40,660 bases of DNA from Pseudomonas sp. UBA4617. Lineage in GTDB: Bacteria; Pseudomonadota; Gammaproteobacteria; Pseudomonadales; Pseudomonadaceae. Shown in pieces: positions 32,591-40,660 of the stretch. The notes under the pieces are model-generated. The model saw only the letters and a program-made list of their open reading frames with translations. It was not told the origin of the DNA and did not search any database. The stretch covers positions 583-41,242 of the forward strand of contig NZ_DGIR01000032.1 in assembly GCF_002386445.1 (NCBI RefSeq). Reading direction: 5' to 3'. Numbering within the stretch: the stretch's first letter is position 1; each line of letters begins with the position of its first letter. The translations under genes were made by a program, and so were the position numbers.

Positions 32591-34123
32591 TTACCGGGCC
32601 GAAGCGAGTTGAGTGAAAGCGGAACCGAGCCACTGCTGCACACCACTCATGGTGGCGGCAGAGGTGTCGAGGAACGGCTGCGGATACACGCCCAGCAGGA
32701 TCAGCAGTACAGCCAGACCCAGGACCATGATCAGCTCGCGACCGTCCATGCCGGCCAGCACGCTGTCGGCCTTGGCCGGGCCGAAGTAGGCGCGGTGGAT
32801 CATGATCAGCGAGTACACCGAACCGAACACCAGGCCAGTGGTGGCGATCACGGTGATCCATGGCACGCTGGCGAAGCTGCCGATCAGGATCAGGAATTCG
32901 CCGACGAAGTTGCCGGTGCCGGGCAGGCCCAGGGAGGCGGCGGCGAAGAACAGGCTGATGGCCGGCAGGTAGGCGATGCGGTGCCACAGGCCGCCCATTT
33001 CGCGCATGTCACGGGTGTGCAGGCGCTCGTACAGTTGACCGGCCAGGATGAACAGCGCCGCAGCCGACAGGCCGTGGGCCAGCATCTGGATCACCGCGCC
33101 TTGCAGGGCCTGCTGGCTGCCGGAGTAGATACCGATCAGCACGAAGCCCATGTGCGAGACGCTGGAGAACGCGACCAGGCGCTTGATGTCGGTTTGCGCG
33201 AAGGCCAGGAAGGCACCGTAGAAGATACCGATCAGGCCCAGGGTCATGGCGATCGGCGCGAACTCGGCCGAGGCATTCGGGAACAGTGGCAGGGCGAAGC
33301 GCAGCAGGCCGTAGGCCGCAGTCTTCAGCAAGATACCGGCGAGGTCCACGGAGCCTGCGGTCGGCGCCTGGGCGTGAGCGTCAGGCAGCCAGGAGTGGAA
33401 CGGCACCACTGGCAGTTTCACCGCGAAGGCGATGAAGAAGCCCAGCATCAGCAGGTACTCGGTACCGGCTGGCAGTTCAGCCTTCAGCAGGTCGCTGTAG
33501 TTGAAGGTGATCACCCCGGTGTTGGTGTAGTTGACCAGCACCAGGCCAAGGATCGCCACCAGCATGATCAGGCCGCTGGCCTGGGTGAAGATGAAGAACT
33601 TGGTCGCCGCGTAGATCCGGGTCTTCTTGCCGTCTGCCGAGCTGTGACCCCAGAGCGCGATGAGGAAGTACATCGGCACCAGCATCATTTCCCAGAAGAA
33701 GAAGAACAGGAACAGGTCCAGGGCCAGGAACACGCCGACCACGCCGCCGAGGATCCACATCAGGTTGAGGTGGAAGAAGCCGACGTGGCGCTGGATTTCT
33801 TTCCAGGAGCACAGTACCGACAGCACACCGAGCAGGCCGGTGAGCAGGATCATCAGCAGCGACAGGCCGTCGAGGGCCAGGTGGATGCTGATGCCGAAGC
33901 GCTGGATCCACTGGACTTTGTATTCCAGGGCCCAGGCCGGCTCGGCGCCCGGAGCAGGGGCGAGGGTGTAGTCGCCGTTAGCCCACAGCCACAGGCCGAT
34001 ACCGAGCAGCAAGGACATGGTCAGCAGCGCGATCCAGCGCGGCAGGGTGGCGCCGAAGCGCTCACCCAGCCAGCACAGGAAGCCGCCGATGAAGGGGATC
34101 AGGATCAGCCAAGGCAAAATCAT
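32591..34123 (-). CDS. nuoM: NADH-quinone oxidoreductase subunit M
   Basis: A 510-residue antiporter-like proton-pumping subunit of the complex I membrane arm. It has about 14 membrane helices with FFFWEMMLVPMYFLIALWGH, which contains the helix-5 glutamate, FFIAFAVKLPVVPFHSWLPD with the channel lysine, and DAHAQAPTAGSVDLAGILLK. MILPWLILIPFIGGFLCWLG is the usual N-terminal helix. The length is normal. It is separated from nuoL by 40 bp, the longest gap within this operon in the window, and from nuoN by 7 bp. Confidence 0.97.
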   Translation of the reverse strand: MILPWLILIPFIGGFLCWLGERFGATLPRWIALLTMSLLLGIGLWLWANGDYTLAPAPGAEPAWALEYKVQWIQRFGISIHLALDGLSLLMILLTGLLGVLSVLCSWKEIQRHVGFFHLNLMWILGGVVGVFLALDLFLFFFFWEMMLVPMYFLIALWGHSSADGKKTRIYAATKFFIFTQASGLIMLVAILGLVLVNYTNTGVITFNYSDLLKAELPAGTEYLLMLGFFIAFAVKLPVVPFHSWLPDAHAQAPTAGSVDLAGILLKTAAYGLLRFALPLFPNASAEFAPIAMTLGLIGIFYGAFLAFAQTDIKRLVAFSSVSHMGFVLIGIYSGSQQALQGAVIQMLAHGLSAAALFILAGQLYERLHTRDMREMGGLWHRIAYLPAISLFFAAASLGLPGTGNFVGEFLILIGSFASVPWITVIATTGLVFGSVYSLIMIHRAYFGPAKADSVLAGMDGRELIMVLGLAVLLILLGVYPQPFLDTSAATMSGVQQWLGSAFTQLASAR

Positions 34124-34163
34124 GACGGGTTGGTTTCCTTTGGCAAAGTCGCAAGATTCATAG

Positions 34164-36017
34164 TCATACCGCAGCCACTACCACGGCACCGAGCACCAGC
34201 ACGGCACCCACGGCGATAGAGGCGGTGTACCAGCGCAGCTGGCCAGTCTCGGTCTTGCTCATGGCGACGTGGCCGCCACGCGCCATCCGGGGAATCAGGC
34301 CGATGGTGCGGTCAACCGGGTCCTTGCGCAGGATGTGGCTGATCAGCAGGTACGGTTTGACGAAGAGCTTGTCGTAGATCCAGTCGAAGCCCCAGGCAGC
34401 GAACCACCAGGCCGACAGGACCCGGCCGATGCCACTGTTGGCCACGGCGCTGACGAAGCGGCGCTTGCCCAGGAACAGCAAGGCCGACAGCAGGATACCG
34501 GCGATGGCGATGGCACCCGAGGTGAGCTCCAGCGCGTGCTTGGCTTCGCCACCGGCGTGGCCGGCGCTTTCCGGCAGCACGCCTGCCAGCGGCGGGGTGA
34601 TCCAGGCGCCGACGAAGGTCGACAGCACGATCAGCACGCCCAGCGGCAGCCAGTGGCTGATGCCGTGGCCCGCGTGAGCTTCGGTCTTGGCTTCGCCGTG
34701 GAAGGCGATGAAGATCAGGCGGAAAGTGTACAGCGAGGTCATGAACGCACCGACCAGGCCGGCATACAGCAGGCCGGTGTTGCCGCTGGCGAAGGCTTCC
34801 CAGAGGATCTCGTCCTTGGAGTAGAAGCCCACGGTCACGATCGGCAGGGCGGCCAGGGCGGCACCACCGACCACGAAGCTGGCGTAGGCCAGCGGCAGTT
34901 TCTTCCACAGGCCGCCCATCTTGAAGATGTTCTGCTCGTGGTGGCAGGCAACGATCACCGCACCGGAAGCCAGGAACAGCAGGGCCTTGAAGAAGGCGTG
35001 GGTCATCAGGTGGAAGATCGCCGCGTCCCAGGCCCCCACGCCCAGGGCCAGGAACATGTAGCCGATCTGGCTCATGGTCGAATAGGCGAGGATACGCTTG
35101 ATGTCGGTCTGTACCAGCGCGGCGAAGCCGGCCAGTACCAGGGTTACGCCACCGACCACGCCGACCAGGTGCAGGATGTCCGGGGCCAGCAGGAACAGGC
35201 CGTTGGTGCGGGCGATCAGGTACACGCCCGCGGTCACCATGGTTGCCGCGTGGATCAGTGCGGAGACCGGAGTAGGGCCGGCCATCGCATCGGCCAGCCA
35301 GGTCTGCAGTGGCAGCTGCGCCGATTTACCGACCGCACCACCCAGCAGCATCAGCGTGGCCAGGACCATCCAGGTGTCGCCAGCCTGGAACTTCTGCGGT
35401 GCCAGCACCAGCAGTTCCTGCACGTTCAGGGTACCCAGCTGGGCAAACAGGATGAACAGGCCGATGGCCATGAACACGTCGCCGATGCGGGTGACGATGA
35501 ACGCCTTGAGTGCCGCGTTACCGTTGTTGCGGTTGCTGTAGTAGAAACCGATCAACAGGTACGAGCACAGGCCCACGCCTTCCCAGCCGAAGTAGATGAA
35601 CAGCAGGTTATCGCCAAGGACCAGGAACAGCATGCTGGCGATGAACAGGTTGGTGTACGAGAAGAAGCGCGAGTAGCCGGCTTCGCCACGCATGTACCAG
35701 GAGGCGAACAGGTGGATCAGGAAGCCGACACCGGTGACCACGCCGAGCATGGTCACGGACAGGCCATCCAGGTACAGGGTGAAGTTCGGCGCGAAGCCAT
35801 CCACCGACATCCACTGCCACAGCAGCTGGCTGTACGCACCGCCTTCAGGCGGGGCGACGTTGAATTGCCAGATGACGTAGGCAGCCACGGCGGCCGACAG
35901 GCCCACCGAGCCGACGCCGATCAGGGCCGACAGGTTCTCCGAGAAGCGCCCGCGCGAGAACGACAGCAGCAGGAAGCCGAGGAGGGGGAAGACGAAAGTC
36001 AGGAAGAGAAGGTTCAT
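34164..36017 (-). CDS. nuoL: NADH-quinone oxidoreductase subunit L
   Basis: A 617-residue, most distal antiporter-like subunit of complex I. Key motifs: [20 protein letters not shown] (helix-5 glutamate), [20 protein letters not shown] (channel lysine), [20 protein letters not shown] and [20 protein letters not shown]. The C-terminal part contains the long lateral helix that runs along the membrane arm and a final anchor helix ([15 protein letters not shown]). The start ATG at 36017 overlaps the nuoK stop by 4 bp (ATGA). Length and motifs indicate an intact gene. Confidence 0.97.
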
Positions 36018-36322
36018 CCGCGCATCTCACTGGCAGCATCGATGTCGAGAGTGTGGAAGCGGCGATACAGCTGCAGCAGGATGGCCAGGCCGATACTGGC
36101 CTCGGCAGCTGCCAGGCTGATCACCAGAATGAACATCACCTGGCCGTCGGGCTGGACCCAACGGGCACCGGCGACGATGAACGCCAGGGCAGAGGCGTTC
36201 ATCATGACTTCCAGGCTCATGAGCACGAAGAGGATGTTGCGGCGGACCATCAGGCCAACCAGACCTAAGCAGAACAGGATGCCGGCGACCGCCAGACCAT
36301 GCTCGAGAGGGATAGCGCCCAT
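36014..36322 (-). CDS. nuoK: NADH-quinone oxidoreductase subunit K
   Basis: A 102-residue membrane subunit with three helices. The conserved buried glutamates that form part of the proton path are Glu38 in [14 protein letters not shown] and Glu74 in [33 protein letters not shown] is the normal N-terminus. It is 3 bp downstream of nuoJ and overlaps nuoL by 4 bp. Confidence 0.97.
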
Positions 36323-36325
36323 GAT

Positions 36326-36826
36326 TTACTCCTTCGCCTCGTTGCGGCCCAGGTGGAAGGCGGTGACGGCTGCAGCGAGCAGCAGCATCGACGCCAGTTC
36401 GACCACCAGCAGGTACGGGCCGAACAGGCTGATGCCCACGGCTTTCGGGCCTACGGTGGTACCGCTGATGGCGGCGCCGCTCGGGGCGACGAACAACACG
36501 TACAGCAGCTCCAGCAGCAGCAGGGCGGCGAGGATCACCGGCCCGGCCCAGATGCCGGGCTTGAGCCAGCCGCGTTCCTGGGCGACCGAAGCCGGCCCGA
36601 GGTTGAGCATCATCACCACGAACACGAACAGCACCATGATGGCGCCGGCGTAGGCGATCACTTCCAGGGCGCCGGCGAACGGCGCACCCAGGGCGAAGAA
36701 GATCATGGCCACGGAAATCAGCGAAATGATCAGGTAAAGCAAGGCGTGCACGGGGTTGGTACCGGTCACCACCCGAAGGGTGGAGAGCACGGCGATCCCG
36801 GATGCGAAGTAGAAAGCGAATTCCAT
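36326..36826 (-). CDS. nuoJ: NADH-quinone oxidoreductase subunit J
   Basis: A 166-residue membrane subunit with five helices. It carries the conserved stretch ALGAPFAGALEVIAYAGAIM followed by VLFVFVVMMLNLG, the flexible helix 3 region involved in coupling quinone reduction to proton pumping. The start MEFAFYFASGIAVLSTLRVV lies 10 bp after the nuoI stop. It is intact. Confidence 0.97.
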   Translation of the reverse strand: MEFAFYFASGIAVLSTLRVVTGTNPVHALLYLIISLISVAMIFFALGAPFAGALEVIAYAGAIMVLFVFVVMMLNLGPASVAQERGWLKPGIWAGPVILAALLLLELLYVLFVAPSGAAISGTTVGPKAVGISLFGPYLLVVELASMLLLAAAVTAFHLGRNEAKE

Positions 36827-36836
36827 CTTTCTGTCC

Positions 36837-37385
36837 TTATGGGAGCAAGCTCTTCACGTTGATCGGCTCGGCTTCGTTCTGCGCAGCGCCTTTCGGCTTG
36901 CCAGCGATCGCCATACCCGCAACACGGTAGAAGTTGTAGTCAGGGTTCTTGCCGGGGCCGGAGATCAGCAGATCTTCTTTCTCGTACACCAGGTCCTGAC
37001 GCTTGAACTCGGCCATTTCGAAATCCGGAGTCAGCTGGATCGCGGTGGTCGGGCACGCTTCTTCACACAGGCCGCAGAAGATGCAGCGCGAGAAGTTGAT
37101 GCGGAAGAACTCCGGGTACCAGCGGCCGTCCTCGGTCTCGGCCTTCTGCAGCGAGATACAGCCGACCGGGCAGGCCACCGCGCACAGGTTGCATGCCACG
37201 CAGCGCTCCTCGCCATCGGGGTCGCGGGTGAGGACGATGCGGCCGCGGTAGCGCGGCGGCAGGTAAACGGGTTCTTCGGGGTACTGCAGGGTATCGCGCT
37301 TGCGGAACCCGTGGGAGAACACCATGGCCAGGCTGCGCAGCTGGGTGCCGGTGCCCTTAACGATGTCGCCGATATACTTGAACAT
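36837..37385 (-). CDS. nuoI: NADH-quinone oxidoreductase subunit I, 2x[4Fe-4S] ferredoxin-like
   Basis: A 182-residue peripheral subunit of complex I carrying two [4Fe-4S] clusters (N6a and N6b) that pass electrons toward the quinone site. Ligands: Cys62, Cys65, Cys68 and Cys72 in CVACNLCAVACPVGC; Cys101, Cys104, Cys107 and Cys111 in CIFCGLCEEACP. The N-terminal amphipathic helix (MFKYIGDIVKGTGTQLRSLA) attaches it to the membrane arm. nuoH lies 11 bp upstream. Confidence 0.98.
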   Translation of the reverse strand: MFKYIGDIVKGTGTQLRSLAMVFSHGFRKRDTLQYPEEPVYLPPRYRGRIVLTRDPDGEERCVACNLCAVACPVGCISLQKAETEDGRWYPEFFRINFSRCIFCGLCEEACPTTAIQLTPDFEMAEFKRQDLVYEKEDLLISGPGKNPDYNFYRVAGMAIAGKPKGAAQNEAEPINVKSLLP

Positions 37386-37396
37386 GGGTCAAATCC

Positions 37397-38404
37397 TCAC
37401 TGGGCCGCGACGGCTGGCGCGTTGTAGAGCACGAGCGCAGCGGTCACCAGCAAATTGATCAGGGTCAGCGGCAGGCAGAACTTCCAGCTGAAGTCCATCA
37501 CCTGGTCATAGCGTGGGCGCGGGATCGAGGCGCGCAGCAGGATGAACAGCATGATGAAGAACGCGGTCTTCAGCGCGAACCAGAGGAACGACAGCTGCGG
37601 CAGGATGCCGAACGGGCCGTGCCAGCCGCCGAAGAACAGGGTCACCAGCAGCGCCGAGATGAGGATGATGCCGATGTACTCACCGACGAAAAACATGCCC
37701 CATTTCATGCCGGCATACTCGATGTGGTAGCCATCGGCCAGTTCCTGTTCCGCTTCCGGCTGGTCGAACGGGTGACGGTGAGTCACGGCGACGCCAGCGA
37801 TGAAGAAGGTGCAGAAGCCGAAGAACTGCGGAATGATGAACCACAGGTTCTGTGCCTGGTAGTCGACGATGTCGCGCATGTTGAACGAGCCCACCTGCAC
37901 CACCACGCCCATCAGCGCCAGGCCCAGGAACACTTCGTACGACACGGTCTGTGCCGAGGCACGCAAGCTGCCCAGCAGGGCGTACTTGTTGTTCGACGAC
38001 CAGCCGGCGAACAGCACCGCGTACACCGACAGGCCGGCCATGGCGAAGAAGAACAGCAGGCCGATGTTGAGGTCGGCAACGCCCCAGGTCGGGGTGATCG
38101 GGATGACCACGAAAGCGATCAGCAGGGCGCTCATGGCCACGACCGGTGCCAGGGTGAAGATCACGCGGTCGACGAAGGGTGGGTTCCAGTCTTCCTTGAA
38201 AAACATCTTCAGCATGTCGGCAGCAATCTGGAACATGCCGAACGGGCCGACGCGGTTCGGACCGTAACGGTCCTGCCACCAGCCCAGCAGGCGACGCTCG
38301 ACGAAGCTGAGCAGGGCACCGCAGACCACCACCGCCAGCAGGACCACGACGGCCCGCAGCACGGAGAGGATCACATCGATCACTTCGGGGGTGAACCAGC
38401 TCAT
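37397..38404 (-). CDS. nuoH: NADH-quinone oxidoreductase subunit H
   Basis: A 335-residue membrane subunit with eight helices that forms the quinone chamber with NuoB and NuoD. Recognisable: GALLSFVERRLLGWWQDRYG and PNRVGPFGMFQIAADMLKMF with the acidic loop, SYEVFLGLALMGVVVQVGSF, and ITHRHPFDQPEAEQEL-type sequence (VTHRHPFDQPEAEQELADGY). The start overlaps the nuoG stop by 4 bp. It is intact and of normal length. Confidence 0.98.
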   Translation of the reverse strand: MSWFTPEVIDVILSVLRAVVVLLAVVVCGALLSFVERRLLGWWQDRYGPNRVGPFGMFQIAADMLKMFFKEDWNPPFVDRVIFTLAPVVAMSALLIAFVVIPITPTWGVADLNIGLLFFFAMAGLSVYAVLFAGWSSNNKYALLGSLRASAQTVSYEVFLGLALMGVVVQVGSFNMRDIVDYQAQNLWFIIPQFFGFCTFFIAGVAVTHRHPFDQPEAEQELADGYHIEYAGMKWGMFFVGEYIGIILISALLVTLFFGGWHGPFGILPQLSFLWFALKTAFFIMLFILLRASIPRPRYDQVMDFSWKFCLPLTLINLLVTAALVLYNAPAVAAQ

Positions 38405-40660
38405 TGTGCTGCCTCCTGCAGACCTTCGACGGATGCACCGAAGATGGCAGGCGGAATGCCGGCCAGGCCTTTCGGCAATGCGACCAGGCCAGCGCCCAGC
38501 TGTTCATTGATGCGCAGAGGCAGACGCAGGGCCACACCACCGACCGTCAGGCTCAGCAGGGCGCCGTCGTTGACACCCAGGCGGTCGGCTTCGGACTTGG
38601 CCAGGGCCACGTAGGCAGCCGGGATGCGTTCTTGCACCGGAGCGGCGCGCGAGGAGCTTTCTTCGCTGCCGAACAGGTGGAAGAACGGCACGGCGGTCCA
38701 GGTGCCACGGGCCGGGTTGAAGGCCCCCGGAATGCTGGTGAACCAGTTCAGGCGGTCGCCCTGCGATTCGATCAGGCGCACGCCCGGGTCACCGGCTCGT
38801 AGGTGGCCACCAACCTCGTCCTGGAACTTGTTCCAGGCCTGCGGCGAGTTCCAGCCCGGCGACCAGGCGAACGGCACCTGCTGGCGCGGTTCGGCGGAGC
38901 CCGAGTAGCCTTCCATGGAGAAGGCGAATGCGGTGTCCTTGTCCTGCGGAGTACGTGGCTCATGCACGCTGATGTTGGCGCGCATGGCGGTACGGCCGGA
39001 ATAGCGCAGCGGTTCGCGGGCCAGTTTCAGGCCCTTGATGCGGAACGCGGCAGATGGCGCGGCGTTGACGATGCCAGCCAATTGCGGGGCGGCTTCGGCA
39101 CAGGCGCTGGTGACGTGGTCCAGCTGGGTCCAGTCGACCGGCTTGTTCAACAGGGTGGCACGCAGGGCGTGCATCCAGCGCCAGCCTTCGTGAACCAGGA
39201 TGCTGCTGTCCAGGTATTGCGGGTCGAACACCTGGAAGAAGCGCTGGGCGCGACCTTCCTGGCTGACCAGGGTACCGTCGCCTTCGGCGAACGAGGCGGC
39301 CGGCAGCACCAGGTGGGCGCGGTCGACGGTCGCGGTTTTCGAGTGGTCGGCAACGATCACCACCTTGGCTGCGGCCAGGGCAGCGTCGACCTTGGCCGCC
39401 GGCACGCGGGCATACAGGTCGTTTTCCAGCACCACGATGGCGTCGGCCTTGCCACTGATGACGGCGTCCAGCGCAGCGTCGACGGACTCGCCACCGAGCA
39501 TGGCCATGCCCAGGCTGTTGGCTTCAGGCACCACCAGGCTCAGCGAACCGTTCTTCTCGCGCAGCTTCAGCGCCTTGGCGATGTTGGCGGCGGCTTCGAT
39601 CAGCGCCGGGTCGGCCAGCGAGGTACCGGCGACCACCAGTGGGCGCTGGGCGGCGACCAGGGCGTCGGCGATGCGCTGGGCCAGTGCTTGCGCGTCGGCA
39701 TCCAGGCCGGCAACGGCAGGCGCGCTCGGGTCGATGGCGTGGGCCACGGCGAAACCGATGCGGGCCAGGTCGGCCGGGGCGGCGTGCACGCACTCTTCGG
39801 CGACGTCGTCCAGCTTGGTTTCCGCCAGCGAAGCGATGAACAGCGGGTACAGCGCGTGCTGGCCGATGTTCTTCACGGCCGCGTCGAGCCACGGCTGCAC
39901 CTTCATCGCTTCGGCCATGGCCTCGGCCTTGCCCTTGGTGGCCTGGCGCACGGCCAGGGCGACGCGGGCAGCGGTCTGGGTCAGGTCTTCGCCGAGCACG
40001 AACACGGCGTCGTGGTCTTCGATGTCGCGCAGGGTCGGCACCGGCAGCGGGCTGTTGTTCAGTACGTTCAGGGCCAGGCGCACGCGGGCCAGCTCGCCGG
40101 CTTCCATACCCGAGTAGAAGTACTCGGCGCCGACCAGCTCACGCAGGCCGTAGTTGCTTTCCAGGCTGGCGCGCGGCGAGCCGATACCGACGATGGTACG
40201 CCCGCGCAGCAGGTCGGCGGCCTTGTCCAGGGCGGCATCCAGGCTCAGCTTGGTACCGTCGGCCAGTTGCGGCTGGCGTGGGCGATCCTTGCGGTTGACG
40301 TAGCCGTAGCCGAAGCGGCCACGGTCGCACAGGAAGTACTGGTTGACCGAACCGTTGAAGCGGTTTTCGACCCGGCGCAGTTCGCCGTAGCGCTCGCCCG
40401 GGCTGATGTTGCAGCCGCTGGAGCAACCGTGGCAGATGCTCGGGGCGAACTGCATGTCCCACTTGCGGTTGTAGCGCTCGGAGTGGGTCTTGTCGGTGAA
40501 CACGCCGGTCGGGCAGACCTCGGTGAGGTTGCCGGAGAATTCGCTTTCCAGCACGCCGTCTTCGACGCGGCCGAAGTACACGTTGTCGTGGGCGCCGTAA
40601 ACGCCCAGGTCGGTACCGCCGACATAGTCCTTGTAGTAGCGCACGCAGCGGTAGCAGGCG
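38401..40660 (-). CDS. nuoG: NADH-quinone oxidoreductase subunit G, 5' part beyond the window
   Basis: The C-terminal roughly 753 residues of the large iron-sulfur subunit. The frame is open to the right edge, where ACYRCVRYYKDYVGG holds [4Fe-4S] ligands of the N-terminal ferredoxin-like part; the full protein is about 900 residues. FAPSICHGCSSGCNISPGER and FLCDRGRFGYGYVNRK mark the additional [4Fe-4S] site and the start of the molybdopterin-oxidoreductase-like domain, which in NuoG binds no molybdenum. LVLPAASFAEGDGTLVSQEG, ending in GRAQRFFQVF, is the typical C-terminal motif. The truncation is due to the window, not to a broken gene. nuoA to nuoF are expected to the right. Confidence 0.96.
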   Translation of the reverse strand, partial: ACYRCVRYYKDYVGGTDLGVYGAHDNVYFGRVEDGVLESEFSGNLTEVCPTGVFTDKTHSERYNRKWDMQFAPSICHGCSSGCNISPGERYGELRRVENRFNGSVNQYFLCDRGRFGYGYVNRKDRPRQPQLADGTKLSLDAALDKAADLLRGRTIVGIGSPRASLESNYGLRELVGAEYFYSGMEAGELARVRLALNVLNNSPLPVPTLRDIEDHDAVFVLGEDLTQTAARVALAVRQATKGKAEAMAEAMKVQPWLDAAVKNIGQHALYPLFIASLAETKLDDVAEECVHAAPADLARIGFAVAHAIDPSAPAVAGLDADAQALAQRIADALVAAQRPLVVAGTSLADPALIEAAANIAKALKLREKNGSLSLVVPEANSLGMAMLGGESVDAALDAVISGKADAIVVLENDLYARVPAAKVDAALAAAKVVIVADHSKTATVDRAHLVLPAASFAEGDGTLVSQEGRAQRFFQVFDPQYLDSSILVHEGWRWMHALRATLLNKPVDWTQLDHVTSACAEAAPQLAGIVNAAPSAAFRIKGLKLAREPLRYSGRTAMRANISVHEPRTPQDKDTAFAFSMEGYSGSAEPRQQVPFAWSPGWNSPQAWNKFQDEVGGHLRAGDPGVRLIESQGDRLNWFTSIPGAFNPARGTWTAVPFFHLFGSEESSSRAAPVQERIPAAYVALAKSEADRLGVNDGALLSLTVGGVALRLPLRINEQLGAGLVALPKGLAGIPPAIFGASVEGLQEAAQ

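Noticed and set aside
31126..32616. Plus-strand open frame of 496 codons opposite nuoN
   Set aside because: Same Gln/His-rich shadow composition; nuoN on the other strand has all family motifs.
34269..36653. Very long plus-strand open frame (794 codons) opposite nuoL, nuoK and part of nuoJ
   Set aside because: It is the antisense shadow of high-GC membrane protein genes. Its translation is rich in Gln, His, Glu and Asp without domains, while the minus strand encodes clear complex I subunits.
38401..40660. nuoG as a truncated pseudogene
   Set aside because: The frame stays open to the window edge with iron-sulfur motifs in place, so the missing N-terminus is simply outside the window.

Overview
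The window looks like chromosome of a Pseudomonas of the P. putida group. GC and third-position GC are high. The gene order npp/opp peptide transporter, mltD, gloB, methyltransferase, rnhA, dnaQ, lysine decarboxylase is the one I know from P. aeruginosa (PA1807-PA1818 region). The flavin reductase at 26301-26861 matches P. putida ChrR as I remember it. All family names are recognised by eye from the translated sequence; no database search was possible.

Layout. (1) 1-2009, minus: a type VI secretion DUF4123 adaptor and a VasX/BTH_I2691-type effector interrupted by an in-frame amber codon at 265-267. (2) 2174-6072, minus: a LysR regulator downstream of a 976-residue kinase/degenerate-M23/class III aminotransferase fusion. 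(3) 6298-9219, plus: a GAF-GGDEF-like-EAL protein and a soluble two-PAS BdlA-like chemoreceptor. (4) 9307-11496, plus: a TonB-dependent siderophore-type receptor with a Fur-like hexamer array upstream. (5) 11571-18937, minus: a complete five-gene peptide ABC importer with two tandem binding proteins. (6) 19115-26861: a housekeeping block, mltD, gloB, a methyltransferase-like gene, rnhA, dnaQ, lysine decarboxylase, a small antisense-overlapping gene and chrR. (7) 26938-28998, minus: a second TonB receptor. (8) 29218-31019: a compact P2-phage-derived cassette (LuxR-type HTH, gpL, holin-like, CI-type repressor, 37-residue ORF, Ogr/Delta zinc finger) with no other phage genes. (9) 31114-40660, minus: nuoN to nuoG of respiratory complex I; nuoG runs off the right edge.

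How the parts work together. The npp genes are spaced by 1 bp or overlap, so they form one operon for uptake of oligopeptides and peptide-like compounds. The nuo genes have 4-bp overlaps or short gaps and end at a strong hairpin shared with the phage cassette. The EAL and PAS/MCP genes form a tandem likely to act on cyclic di-GMP and dispersal or taxis. The phage cassette is the most unusual part. A CI-type repressor and an Ogr-type activator are divergent across a 90-bp control region carrying a two-turn direct repeat. A gpL/holin operon nearby is preceded by a dyad resembling Ogr/Delta sites. It could be a decaying prophage or a retained regulatory and lysis module.

No gene-free stretch exceeds 300 bases; the longest are 6073-6297 and 28999-29217. 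I see no tRNA, rRNA, CRISPR array or insertion sequence.
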